DNA of 64,000 nucleotides from assembly GCA_004764695.1 (NCBI GenBank), contig SMSO01000032.1:5848668-5912667 (forward strand), in the 5' to 3' direction. Below the pieces are notes generated by a model, which saw only the letters and a list, made by a program, of their open reading frames with translations, did not search any database and had not been told where the DNA came from. Shown here in pieces: positions 34,196 through 42,886 of the stretch; position 1 is the stretch's first letter, and the number at the start of each line of letters is the position of its first letter. Both the position numbers and the translations under genes were made by a program. The DNA comes from Schizochytrium sp. TIO01. Lineage: Eukaryota > Sar > Bigyra > Thraustochytrida > Thraustochytriidae.

Positions 34196-36622
34196 ATGAC
34201 AAATCAGTCGTGGTTATATTCAGCAATCCTTGTGCTTGGTCTGGCTTCTTCAATGGTTTATAGAACTCGCGGACTAACATACTCGTCAGATGATCCATTC
34301 TGTGTAAGTGGTAGCTTTGGTACCTGTAAAATTGGCGATGGTGATTTCACAGGGCAACATGCTATTAGCCTGTCATACACCAAGTCTGATTCAATCTCCG
34401 ATAAGGTAATATTGGACGACGGAGGCTATTACTTTATGAACAATACAGCACAAGATGGTACTGCCTATGATTTAGTCATAAAGTACGGAAATTCACAACT
34501 TGATAAGTTCAAGTACAATTTCAGGATTTGGCCACTATCAGCTGAGGCTAATTTGAATTGCTCAACAAGTGTGCTTTACTATGGCGAGGCTGACAATTAC
34601 ATTTTCGAACAAATTCCACTTACTATGCGTGATTCTGGACTTAGCCAATACTGCTCTTTAGATATTAATAGTCGCTTGACTCTAGAGCAGCTGAGTGATG
34701 ACACCAATATTTACTTTGGACTGTCAAATCTCACTGATGATGGTGAGGAATTTATCATCGAATATGATTATGATACCACAGTCATTGCAAGTGATCATGA
34801 TTCTCTGTATCACTATTATTTCGATGAGATCATGACGGACACTACAACTCAGGACAGTGAAATTTATGTAATTCTTGAACTCGGTGTGACCAGTATTAAT
34901 AGTGATGCGATCAGTCCAAATTGTAAAAATCTGTCAGAAATCATGGAGAATCTGTATTTGAATGGTGATTCTGAAAATTGTACACTCACCTATGATGCAA
35001 ACTTTACAGTACCTGATGAGCCGGCCTACTTCGACACTGCCACTTATCTTTATAGAATCTCTCATGAAAAGTTGAAACAGTGTTCAAAATCTTTCTACAA
35101 TGATGGCTCAAAGTTGTTTGCCTATACGACTATTAATCCGTTGGTTGAAAACACCGACGCTACATGCTTTTATTTCCAAGAAGAGGATGCGAGTACTGAA
35201 CTAACGTACACAACGAGTGTAGAAATTGACAACGAAAGTGCAGAGCAGTTCACATACTACTCAGAGGACGTCATTTCCGTAACCGTTGAGCGTTGTGCAC
35301 CAACCGAAGACTATGTTGTTCCCCAGACCTACATTAAGGCTATTGTTCAGACCAAGTCAGTCGGAGACAACATCCAGATCAACACAGAAGATGTGTACCC
35401 CACACTGAGTGGTTCCAAGTTGTTCTTTGGTCACGATATCACAGCCAAGGACCCTCAGCCTGTTCAGTCTTGTACCACAACTTATGACGCTACCAACATG
35501 ATCAATATGACAACATGCCAACATCTTTTGCATACGAGAACATGTGAAAATGTAGAACTCTCGGCCTCCAACAAATGTGTGCTTTCTCGCAATGAAGAGC
35601 GTTATATTGACGATCTTGAATTCACAGAGTATGTTGGTAGCAGTCTATTTTATGTCGTCCATGGTGCTGAAGAGCTGTACACCAATCTAGAAAACATGGA
35701 GTTTGATACTTCTGTTTGTGTGGGTGGAGATAACATTTTGTCATTGACGGATGTTTCAAGTATTTTCCCACCGACAATCAAGATCCAGAATTTTGATTCT
35801 GGCGTGGCAGCAAATTGGACAAACTACTCACGTGATGATACAGATTTAAGTCTACTAAGAGATGTCATTGTTCGTGTGGGAGCCGGAGAGGAAAGCGGGC
35901 TCACTTTTACAAGCATGGAAGTCTCAGTCAAGAATCTTCTTGTAACTCTCCGTGAGCCTACTGGATCTAACGATGTGGTTGCACAAGTATCCATCAATGC
36001 TGGACAAAAGGTTACCAACATGAAGGATGAGTCTAGCGACTACTACACAGATCCCATCTTTTGTTCATATTATGTGTATAATACTTCAGACGATCGTTGC
36101 CAAACATTCTTTAGTCATGGCCGTAATAATGCATTGAATAATGACGGTGAAGCTCTCGATTCTAATGTAACGAACGAAGTATGTGGGTTATCCACAACAG
36201 AAGTTGGCGATGCCGACTCAGCAAACGTCGACTTTGTGCGCTTTAACCCTAGCGTGTGGTTTCCTGACCAATACGATCGACCATACCTCATCATGGATAT
36301 TCAGGTCACGGCAGTACTTGGAAGCTGTGGAAGTCGTGTATTTACGGGTGACAACACCAAGATTGACACTATGTACTTTACTATCTCGGAGTCTATGAGT
36401 ATCGGCGACTATCAGGGTGCAGATGTAACAGATTCAAACTTTACAGGCAACCTCTTTCAGGATTACCCCGCCATGGCTGCACTAATGATTCTTCTCGTGG
36501 TCATGATCTTCATGATCTTTACTGTATTCATGTACGACCGGTTCTGCCGTGGTCGCTCAGGTAAGGAAAATGTGAGTGCAGCAGGTTACCGCGGAACTCG
36601 AGGTCAGCATTTCGACTTTTAA
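34196..36622 (+). CDS. Large type I envelope-type glycoprotein of unknown family
   Basis: Protein of 808 residues from ATG 34196, with a signal peptide (WLYSAILVLGLASSMVYRTRG). The ectodomain has many N-x-S/T sequons and about two dozen Cys. A single membrane segment lies near the C-terminus (MAALMILLVVMIFMIFTVFMY), followed by a 30-residue basic, Gly-rich tail. There are no PT stalks, unlike the left-hand surface genes. The ordered, Cys-poor C-terminal half (FPPTIKIQNFDSG onward) could be a stem. The third position of codons is richer in G/C than in neighbouring genes, which may mean high expression. A major virion glycoprotein is a reasonable reading, but the function is not shown by any motif. 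Confidence 0.75.
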   Translation: MTNQSWLYSAILVLGLASSMVYRTRGLTYSSDDPFCVSGSFGTCKIGDGDFTGQHAISLSYTKSDSISDKVILDDGGYYFMNNTAQDGTAYDLVIKYGNSQLDKFKYNFRIWPLSAEANLNCSTSVLYYGEADNYIFEQIPLTMRDSGLSQYCSLDINSRLTLEQLSDDTNIYFGLSNLTDDGEEFIIEYDYDTTVIASDHDSLYHYYFDEIMTDTTTQDSEIYVILELGVTSINSDAISPNCKNLSEIMENLYLNGDSENCTLTYDANFTVPDEPAYFDTATYLYRISHEKLKQCSKSFYNDGSKLFAYTTINPLVENTDATCFYFQEEDASTELTYTTSVEIDNESAEQFTYYSEDVISVTVERCAPTEDYVVPQTYIKAIVQTKSVGDNIQINTEDVYPTLSGSKLFFGHDITAKDPQPVQSCTTTYDATNMINMTTCQHLLHTRTCENVELSASNKCVLSRNEERYIDDLEFTEYVGSSLFYVVHGAEELYTNLENMEFDTSVCVGGDNILSLTDVSSIFPPTIKIQNFDSGVAANWTNYSRDDTDLSLLRDVIVRVGAGEESGLTFTSMEVSVKNLLVTLREPTGSNDVVAQVSINAGQKVTNMKDESSDYYTDPIFCSYYVYNTSDDRCQTFFSHGRNNALNNDGEALDSNVTNEVCGLSTTEVGDADSANVDFVRFNPSVWFPDQYDRPYLIMDIQVTAVLGSCGSRVFTGDNTKIDTMYFTISESMSIGDYQGADVTDSNFTGNLFQDYPAMAALMILLVVMIFMIFTVFMYDRFCRGRSGKENVSAAGYRGTRGQHFDF

Positions 36623-36635
36623 ATTTTATAACAAT

Positions 36636-37901
36636 TTATGATAGACCTGTTTTTAATATTAATTTTAGACCATTACTTTCTTTCACGTTTATGATTTTCG
36701 GGGGTGAGTTCACCCTCTCTCGGGGCATGCTGGTGAGAAATTCATGGTACTCATCAAAATCATCGTCACGTTTGCACCAATATTTCATTGCTATTGGCAT
36801 TAACTCGCGCAGCGTTGGATTCTCAGCGGGATCAATACCGCTAAGAATCATGACATAAATACAATACTTAGGTAATGCATAATTATTGCTGCTATGAACC
36901 ATGATAGATACATTATCGTCCTCGCTAAAATTGATGACTCCATCAGGATTAAAAGTCTCAAGACAGATATAGTAGTCAGAGAGATAAGTTCTAAGACTAA
37001 AGTCCCATTTTTTGAAGTTGGAATTACAATATTCGGCGTTGTAGATGGAGACCATTCGCTCAAAGAAATACTCATTGTCATCTGTGTTCTTATTCTGCTG
37101 TCTTTGATAAACATCATTCACCTCCTCCCACCATTTTGAGAACTTGATTGATGGCTCAAACAGTTTATAGGGATCGATATCGTTTGCATCTGTCGTGTTA
37201 GGGTAAATTGCGTCTTCTGCGGCGTTCAGTTGGCGCATTCCATCTAATTTGGCTATCCATTCTAGTATGTGTTGAGCGAGTAATCCTGGCAACGCAGCCT
37301 TGAGTGGATTTATGATTCGTTCGTCATTGAAATTTTTGCCAGCCACCTCGTAATTGTCGAAGAATCTCTGCTTTCTCATGATAGACCATGTTAAGGCCCA
37401 TTGGTTCTTCTGCATATCCATTATTGTATCATAGTGACATAAGCGAACAGAATCATAAAGTGCATAATATAATCTAATCAGATACGCAGGCCAGGTGCGA
37501 TTGTTCGTTGTACCCTTGCTATAAAACAGGTCGATTTCGTCCCCGACATATTTAGCAGTAATATTCTTCGTGTAGGAATATTTGTCATACAATGCCCAGT
37601 TAGACGGAACATGTTTATTCGACAAATAAGCTTGGAAGACATACTCATACGAGGTCGATGCGAATGCACAAAGAAAGCAGTTCAAGTATATCTGCACTTC
37701 CATATCTGTCAGAGTATCTTTTCTAGCCAAGGATTCTTTTTCTTCGACGATTATTTCGTCTGTTTCTTCGTCGACTATTATTTCGTCTTGTTCTTCTTCT
37801 TCCTCCTCCAGAACCTGACCCTCTCCTTCTTCCTCCTTCTCATCATCCTCGTCCTTCCCACCCCTTAACGGTTTCTCCAGAGCACTTGTATTCCTGTGCA
37901 A
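36636..37901 (-). CDS. Acidic-headed protein of unknown function; 5' end unclear
   Basis: The frame is open from about 37952, but its first ATG is at 37703; I give the longest codon-supported reading from 37901 (TTG). The N-terminal 65 residues of that reading are almost all acidic (DEDDEKEEEGEG, then EEEEEEQDEIIVDEETDEII). The remaining 350 residues are globular and aromatic-rich (YLIRLYYALYDSVRLCHYDT). The basic small frame at 37843-38124 overlaps its start by 59 bp in another frame, so the two may be parts of one gene (see findings). No homologue is recognised. It is convergent with the glycoprotein gene, 13 bp away. Confidence 0.6.
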   Translation of the reverse strand: MHRNTSALEKPLRGGKDEDDEKEEEGEGQVLEEEEEEQDEIIVDEETDEIIVEEKESLARKDTLTDMEVQIYLNCFLCAFASTSYEYVFQAYLSNKHVPSNWALYDKYSYTKNITAKYVGDEIDLFYSKGTTNNRTWPAYLIRLYYALYDSVRLCHYDTIMDMQKNQWALTWSIMRKQRFFDNYEVAGKNFNDERIINPLKAALPGLLAQHILEWIAKLDGMRQLNAAEDAIYPNTTDANDIDPYKLFEPSIKFSKWWEEVNDVYQRQQNKNTDDNEYFFERMVSIYNAEYCNSNFKKWDFSLRTYLSDYYICLETFNPDGVINFSEDDNVSIMVHSSNNYALPKYCIYVMILSGIDPAENPTLRELMPIAMKYWCKRDDDFDEYHEFLTSMPRERVNSPPKIINVKESNGLKLILKTGLS

Positions 37902-38124
37902 GATAACCTTTTCTTGTAAAGAGGAATCTTCTTTTAGAAGAAGTTTCGAAGCTCAATTTAATATACTCGTCATACTCACTACTACTACTACTACTACTTC
38001 GCTTTCTCTTGTGTCCCGCACTCGTACGAACCTTCTTCTTCCTGGACTTGTTCTTTTTGCTGCCTTTGCTTGCCTTTCCTTTCGGGGGCTCAGAGGCCTT
38101 GTTGGATGACCCCCAACCCCACAT
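37843..38124 (-). CDS. Small highly basic protein, or N-terminal exon/part of the gene at 36636
   Basis: A frame of 93 residues from ATG 38124. It begins MWGWGSSNKASEPPKG, followed by a very basic stretch (KGSKKNKSRKKKVRTSAGHK) and a Ser run. The C-terminal 20 residues lie in the overlap with the acidic frame of the next gene. The ATG has a normal AT-rich upstream region and the next gene lacks an ATG at its head, so the basic part may be its true N-terminus. As a separate protein it could be a DNA-condensing or nuclear peptide. Confidence 0.45.
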   Translation of the reverse strand: MWGWGSSNKASEPPKGKASKGSKKNKSRKKKVRTSAGHKRKRSSSSSSSEYDEYIKLSFETSSKRRFLFTRKGYLAQEYKCSGETVKGWEGRG

Positions 38125-38622
38125 AGTACTTGTTTAGTTACTTACTTCTATTTATACATAAAAATTACCTACACATTAAACACGATCGAAATGCATTTCC
38201 GCGCGAAGAAACGAACACTCTGCGACAGTCTAATAAAGTTGGCTGGGCCAGTGTCCCGACCAGCATCGAGGCGAGCGAGGGTATCGATCTGTCTTCCCAT
38301 GCATCCACTCGAGCAACAAGATGAAAGAGAGTGTGCAGATGCGGCGGCGTTGCACCTGCAGAATTCAGTCTGCGTGTCCAGGGCAGTCACGGACACATGC
38401 ACACATAATATAGAAACGTCGTACTTTAAACTGAGTTCGTGCTCTTTACCATACAAATTGTAGTAATACACACCCTTCATCTCCTAATAATAAGAGAACT
38501 CCTGACTTAAAAAAAAAAAAGAAAGAAAGAAAGAAAAGGAGTGGAGCAGTAACACCAAAACCAAAACCAAAACCAAAACCAGAAGCCACAGAATCCACAG
38601 AATCCACAGAAGCCCAAGAACA
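38125..38622. other. Intergenic region, about 500 bp, with unusual composition
   Basis: The stretch at about 38190-38400 is richer in G and C than the surrounding genome. A purine tract (A12 and GAAA repeats) lies at 38508-38538, a CCAAAA repeat (five units) at 38552-38580, and a GAATCCACA repeat at 38590-38610 just before ATG 38623. Open frames on either strand here show no convincing protein character. The region may have come in with the nuclease-kinase gene that follows. Confidence 0.5.
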
Positions 38623-40770
38623 ATGCCGAGTGTATTGAAAATAATCAGTTCGTCTAGAGCCGTCTCCGCTGTCGCCTCCACTATAGGCAACGTTGTGGGT
38701 AGTAGCGCTCGCCAAAGTATGAACAGAGTGCCCAGACGGAGCTTCCACCCCTCATTACCCGGCGCTACCATGACTCCCGTGCCCGACGCGGCCAAGCAAT
38801 TCCAGGACAAAATCGGAGAACTGAGGGCTCATGTTGCTGAAGAGAGGGCGAAGAGTGCAACCTTGCTTTCAACGATTGAAGAACACAAGGCTGAACGTAG
38901 AGAAGTTCGTCAAGAAATTAAAGATGAGAAGGCAACAGCAATCGGTCTGGTAGGTAAGCGTGACTTTATGTTCGTCCAATCCGCATTGAAGCCCGGAGGG
39001 CGAATTACAGATGAACATCTTGTTACACGGATGAATAGATTATCCGGGCAAGATATCGATGATTTCACATCAGTAATAGCTTCGGTGGAGTCTCTACTTG
39101 ATCTCGAGAAGACCCTCGAAAATTTGGACAGGCGGATTGAGGACTGCCTAAACGACGTCAGAAATATCGATGCTCATATTAGGGAGCTCGGTGAGAGAGT
39201 GGTATATTATGAGGCCAAGATTGAGGCCATCATGACTAGGAACGCACCGATTTCTGACAAGTTTGCCCCCTACCTCCCTGGAATGGGTGGATCGGGCATG
39301 GGGGGTGGAAACGTAACCAAGGCTTCGAATCTTGTGAACTTCCCCGCGTCCCCCATGCGTACGAGAAAACTACCCTTCGATGTACTTCTGGATTATTGTG
39401 ATAAACAGGGCTACCTTGATAAATTGTCTCACAACAATACCTCGATTTCAGTGGAAAATACTCTAATTGCCGCTGATTGTTTGTATGCTGGAAACGAGGG
39501 CACCATCACTGGGCCTGCGAGCAACCTTTTAGCGACTGTCTTAAAGGCCATGAAAACTTCAACACCCGAGAGCGTTATTTCACCTGAGCTGACCTGCTAT
39601 ATGGGAAGTTCCAGTAATTTTGTCGGAAACCCAGACTTTATGATTGCAAAAGAGGAAGTACAGGATTCCAATGAATCAAAACTATTCCCTCTTCTTGCGG
39701 GAGAGCTGAAGGGACCCGGGTATACTGAGACTAATTTATTTGAGAAATACTGTGATCACACTTGCAAGAACGTAAATTGCGGCTCACAGCGTCATAACCC
39801 ATGTTCGGTGATCCGCCAGCTCTACAATTACATGGTGACGAATGGTTTGCTGGTGGGTATTTGTACCAACTATTACAATACGGCTGTTTTCATTCGCGAT
39901 TGCTCGGGGAATTTGCTGATTACACCAAGTGTTGCCTCTACCAGAGGGGGTGACCTTGATGCTAAGAGCCCGAGCGCGACTCAGCTCATAGCGCTGGCAA
40001 TAATGATTTCAGAAGAACGAACTGTACCTGAACTTGGTGACGGGGACGAGGTTGTTCTTGTGAAGTGTGACGGGCGTGAATGTAATAATCATACAAGGCT
40101 ACCCGAAGAATGTAAGCATGAAAACGATGCATACAAGAATGGAAACAAACCAACGCATCAAGACCATCAAGAGTACCGAGACCGTAGAATGCAGATCTTC
40201 GGTTTTTCTCTCACCTCGAATGATGAACCTATTGCCTTTCTCGAGCTCGGTCCGTATGTCGGACTCCCAGAGGGTCGAACTGGGAAGACTCTCCGTATCA
40301 GTCTCCCGCATGGTGAAAAGGGTAAAGTGGATGGCGTTCTGAAGATACTTGATACATTCAAGCAGTCAGACCAAATAAAGGAAATCGACCACGAAGCTAC
40401 AATTTACAAGAAACTGTCAGCACTGCAAGGAACCTGTATCCCCGAGTTCGTTGATTATGGTATGTTCAAGGAGGGATTTTTGTACGGCTTGGGAACCACT
40501 TACGCCGGCGACTCCGTTTCCAATGAGGATGTCACGGATGAGTTTCTGGCTAAAGCTGTGGCTGCTCTCGAGAAGATCCACTCATATGGTGTGTTGCATG
40601 GCGATGTGCGTCGTGAAAACATTGTGTGCAACAAAGAGGCTGGAAATGCACCGGTGATTATTGACTTTGGTATGGCCATTGACGCAGAGGAAGAAAAGCT
40701 CACTCCGGAAGAGTTCGAGAAGCGGGCTGAAGGAGAAATCGTGCAGCTCCGAAGGAGCTTAGCAAGGTAG
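38623..40770 (+). CDS. Crinkler-like effector: coiled coil, PD-(D/E)XK nuclease domain and protein kinase domain
   Basis: Protein of 715 residues from ATG 38623. The N-terminus is short and basic-aliphatic, followed by a coiled coil (about 65-205, for example EERAKSATLLSTIEEHKAER). Residues about 245-470 fit a PD-(D/E)XK nuclease: Asp338 in VGNPDFMIAK, then Glu361 and Lys363 in LLAGELKGPG, and a QLYNYMVTNGLLVGI helix. The C-terminal domain is a minimal kinase: VDGVLKIL lysine strand, HGDVRRENIV (Asp661), IIDFGMAID (Asp681), ending soon after without a full C-lobe. A nuclease joined to a kinase is the pattern described for Crinkler-type effectors and related eukaryotic genes. A Cys/His cluster (CDHTCKNVNC) sits between. 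GC content is higher than in neighbours, so acquisition from a host or co-infecting microbe is likely. Confidence 0.72.
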   Translation: MPSVLKIISSSRAVSAVASTIGNVVGSSARQSMNRVPRRSFHPSLPGATMTPVPDAAKQFQDKIGELRAHVAEERAKSATLLSTIEEHKAERREVRQEIKDEKATAIGLVGKRDFMFVQSALKPGGRITDEHLVTRMNRLSGQDIDDFTSVIASVESLLDLEKTLENLDRRIEDCLNDVRNIDAHIRELGERVVYYEAKIEAIMTRNAPISDKFAPYLPGMGGSGMGGGNVTKASNLVNFPASPMRTRKLPFDVLLDYCDKQGYLDKLSHNNTSISVENTLIAADCLYAGNEGTITGPASNLLATVLKAMKTSTPESVISPELTCYMGSSSNFVGNPDFMIAKEEVQDSNESKLFPLLAGELKGPGYTETNLFEKYCDHTCKNVNCGSQRHNPCSVIRQLYNYMVTNGLLVGICTNYYNTAVFIRDCSGNLLITPSVASTRGGDLDAKSPSATQLIALAIMISEERTVPELGDGDEVVLVKCDGRECNNHTRLPEECKHENDAYKNGNKPTHQDHQEYRDRRMQIFGFSLTSNDEPIAFLELGPYVGLPEGRTGKTLRISLPHGEKGKVDGVLKILDTFKQSDQIKEIDHEATIYKKLSALQGTCIPEFVDYGMFKEGFLYGLGTTYAGDSVSNEDVTDEFLAKAVAALEKIHSYGVLHGDVRRENIVCNKEAGNAPVIIDFGMAIDAEEEKLTPEEFEKRAEGEIVQLRRSLAR

Positions 40771-41472
40771 CGAATCTTTTAATCCAATTTGTACCAAAAT
40801 GTGCAGTAGGAAGTTGGGGATTTCATTAGAAATTGTAAACCCTTATAATAAAACATATGACCCTTTAAAAAAAAAGAGTCGTACTTTCACACCTTTCCTG
40901 ATAATTTACGCTCTGAAGGAATGAGTATGGTAACTGTTCTACAACAGTACGTTTCGCAACGTTCAAAGGAAGAATAAGATAATAATATGAAACTATGCAA
41001 TTCATAGGTTAGAATGTTTATATTATTTGTTACCTAAAGAGCTGACTTCGCAGGTGCCAGGGAAGGAAGGACTAACATTGCCTTGGTCCGGGGCCTGCTG
41101 ATACGCTTTTGCGCTTTATTATTATAGTTATCATGTGGGTAATTGCGTTCATACAACAACGGTATGCTACGAGAAGCAGTTTGCTGAGGCATCGCACTTG
41201 CTCTTGACTGGGGTTTTGGTTTTGCTTTCATATTTCGCGCTTGCGAAGAAGCAACAGCTTTTTTATAACTGTGTCAGTTCAAGACGTAAAGTTCTAATCG
41301 CTTGACTTTTTAATATTTATTTTAATGAATCGGAAGTGTTATTTTTTTTTTCTGTATTCTGTTTATTAAGTGAAGTTAAAGAAAATTCATTATTAAGCGA
41401 AAGTTGCATTGTTTGCACTAGCACAAAGAATCTGGAGGTTATAAAAAAGCCTAGAAGGAATGGCATTTGGTT
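40771..41472. other. Intergenic region, about 700 bp
   Basis: The stretch is AT-rich with several A or T runs. It holds only one reading frame worth noting (41034-41231, minus). I see no tRNA, no tandem repeat and no copy of the recurring upstream motif. Confidence 0.5.
41034..41231 (-). CDS. Possible small basic protein, 65 residues
   Basis: The frame runs from ATG 41231. The product is basic and Pro/Ser-rich (MKAKPKPQSRASAMPQQTAS) and may be disordered. Nothing but an ATG start and its position in a gap supports it. Confidence 0.3.
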   Translation of the reverse strand: MKAKPKPQSRASAMPQQTASRSIPLLYERNYPHDNYNNKAQKRISRPRTKAMLVLPSLAPAKSAL

Positions 41473-42159
41473 CTAGGTATAAATATAATACCAAAGGCAA
41501 TAACCTAGTTCACCAGTGAACTTTTCACCGTATCGAGTTTCCAATTCAGCAGTAACATAATCAATGATTAGGTAACTCGGTAGCTTGATGTATTCTGTTT
41601 CTCCATAAACATTTTCTACTTGGCGCCTATGCAACGTTGAAGATACCTCGCGGACTTCGGGATTAACCACGATGTCGTACAGTGGGGTGCTTGCTTCATC
41701 AAGTGCATAGTTATGCTTAACTACAATAAGATCATAAGGTACACCAAAGTATTTAAGGTGAGTGCACCTAGAACCTGTGGTTTCCAGAAAAGTCTCAACG
41801 CTTGTAATTGCAGCAGCTAAATTGAGTGTTTGCATCTTCTGATTCATTGCACTATGTGTAATGGGAAACTGTTGTGTACCTTCAAGGGGTGTGGCGACTA
41901 GTTCGGTTGTCAAGTGGAAGGGTATGTAAGTTGGTTCAGAAAGGGTAATGGCCTCCCCCATAGAATCAACCGTACTCGCAATGTAGTTCACATTCATGGA
42001 AGCCAACTTGATCAATACGCTTAGTAGGACACATAAGAAAAATATAGAGAACCTCTTAATGTTCCGGTAATGCGAATTCATAATTCTGCGTAACTTTTCT
42101 AACCCTCGACCAAACTTGAGGTTACCAAATTCAAGATCCACTCGGTTATCGAAACCCAT
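41473..42159 (-). CDS. Membrane protein of unknown function, 228 residues
   Basis: Start at ATG 42159. A basic cytosolic N-terminus (about 37 residues) leads to one membrane segment (FSIFFLCVLLSVLIKLAS) and a luminal domain of about 170 residues, so type II topology is likely. The C-terminal half (CTHLKYFGVPYDLIVVKHNY onward) looks like an alpha/beta enzyme-like domain, but I recognise no catalytic set. It is the last gene of a minus-strand run that begins with DNA polymerase. Confidence 0.6.
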   Translation of the reverse strand: MGFDNRVDLEFGNLKFGRGLEKLRRIMNSHYRNIKRFSIFFLCVLLSVLIKLASMNVNYIASTVDSMGEAITLSEPTYIPFHLTTELVATPLEGTQQFPITHSAMNQKMQTLNLAAAITSVETFLETTGSRCTHLKYFGVPYDLIVVKHNYALDEASTPLYDIVVNPEVREVSSTLHRRQVENVYGETEYIKLPSYLIIDYVTAELETRYGEKFTGELGYCLWYYIYT

Positions 42160-42190
42160 ACTTACAAGCTTACATGATATAGCTCATCTA

Positions 42191-42631
42191 TCAATATTCG
42201 TATAGAGGTTTAGTTACTAAAATTGTAGTCGAGACTTCATGAAGTTCATTGGCATCATTCTGCATAATCAGACTAGGCAATCTCAATATTCTTTTAGCAC
42301 AGTGTCTATATTTAATGGATGGGAAAAATACCTCTGGGAGCCATACACTATACGCCATATCCCGAGTGCAGTTATAATGAGACTTGTCTCTCTGACGAGT
42401 TGTGAGTCGTATGCATTCAATCAAAATATGTTGAAATAATCCTTTATACTGGGGACAGACTCTCAAGAAATCAGTCACAAAATACAAGAAAATTCGGTAG
42501 TCCTTGTAAATTCTGCGAAGTTTTTTCCTTACAACAGTATACACACGGTGGTAGTCAAGGGGATCATCGTAGGTTACATAACCGACAAGCAAGTTTGTAT
42601 TCATCTGATCAACAATTTCTTCCAAACTCAT
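42191..42631 (-). CDS. Protein of unknown function, 146 residues
   Basis: Start at ATG 42631. The protein is helical and basic (VVRKKLRRIYKDYRIFLYF), and no motif is recognised. It lies 31 bp from the next gene and 25 bp from the small gene before it, in one minus-strand run. Confidence 0.55.
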   Translation of the reverse strand: MSLEEIVDQMNTNLLVGYVTYDDPLDYHRVYTVVRKKLRRIYKDYRIFLYFVTDFLRVCPQYKGLFQHILIECIRLTTRQRDKSHYNCTRDMAYSVWLPEVFFPSIKYRHCAKRILRLPSLIMQNDANELHEVSTTILVTKPLYEY

Positions 42632-42656
42632 GAAAAATCTTTGTATTCAGTAAAAC

Positions 42657-42878
42657 TTAAAAGACAATATATTTTTCTAGTAGTTCATCACTACACTCAC
42701 TATCAGGGTTTACAACTTCAAAATATATGCCACATGTCTTGCTTGACTGGTATGCGTGATTATGACGTTTCCGGTTCCAAACATACGATATAAGAGCCCA
42801 TGATAACTTTTCTCGCAAGCCCAAATTGTGGAAGATATACCCTCCCAGGTAAATCAATAGAGTAGTTTTTGATGTCAT
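42657..42878 (-). CDS. Small protein of unknown function, 73 residues
   Basis: Start at ATG 42878, 8 bp after the RNA polymerase stop codon. The product begins MTSKTTLLIYLGGYIFHNLG and has no recognised domain. It is not the missing C-terminal part of the polymerase: it has none of the trigger-loop or later motifs. It is accepted for its tight spacing. Confidence 0.45.
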   Translation of the reverse strand: MTSKTTLLIYLGGYIFHNLGLREKLSWALISYVWNRKRHNHAYQSSKTCGIYFEVVNPDSECSDELLEKYIVF

Positions 42879-42886
42879 CTAGGTTT

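Noticed and set aside
38169-38480. Genes on either strand in the GC-rich gap
   Set aside because: Two overlapping frames of about 100 codons have odd composition, no recognisable fold and no conserved upstream motif. GC-rich sequence has fewer stops by chance.
41473-42159. Peptide-deformylase-like reading of the membrane protein
   Set aside because: A VVNPEV segment resembles the family's N-P strand, but neither the Cys motif nor the HExxH zinc motif is present.
42657-42878. Missing C-terminal part of RNA polymerase just downstream
   Set aside because: The 73-residue product and the 146- and 228-residue products after it contain no trigger loop or later RPB1 motifs.
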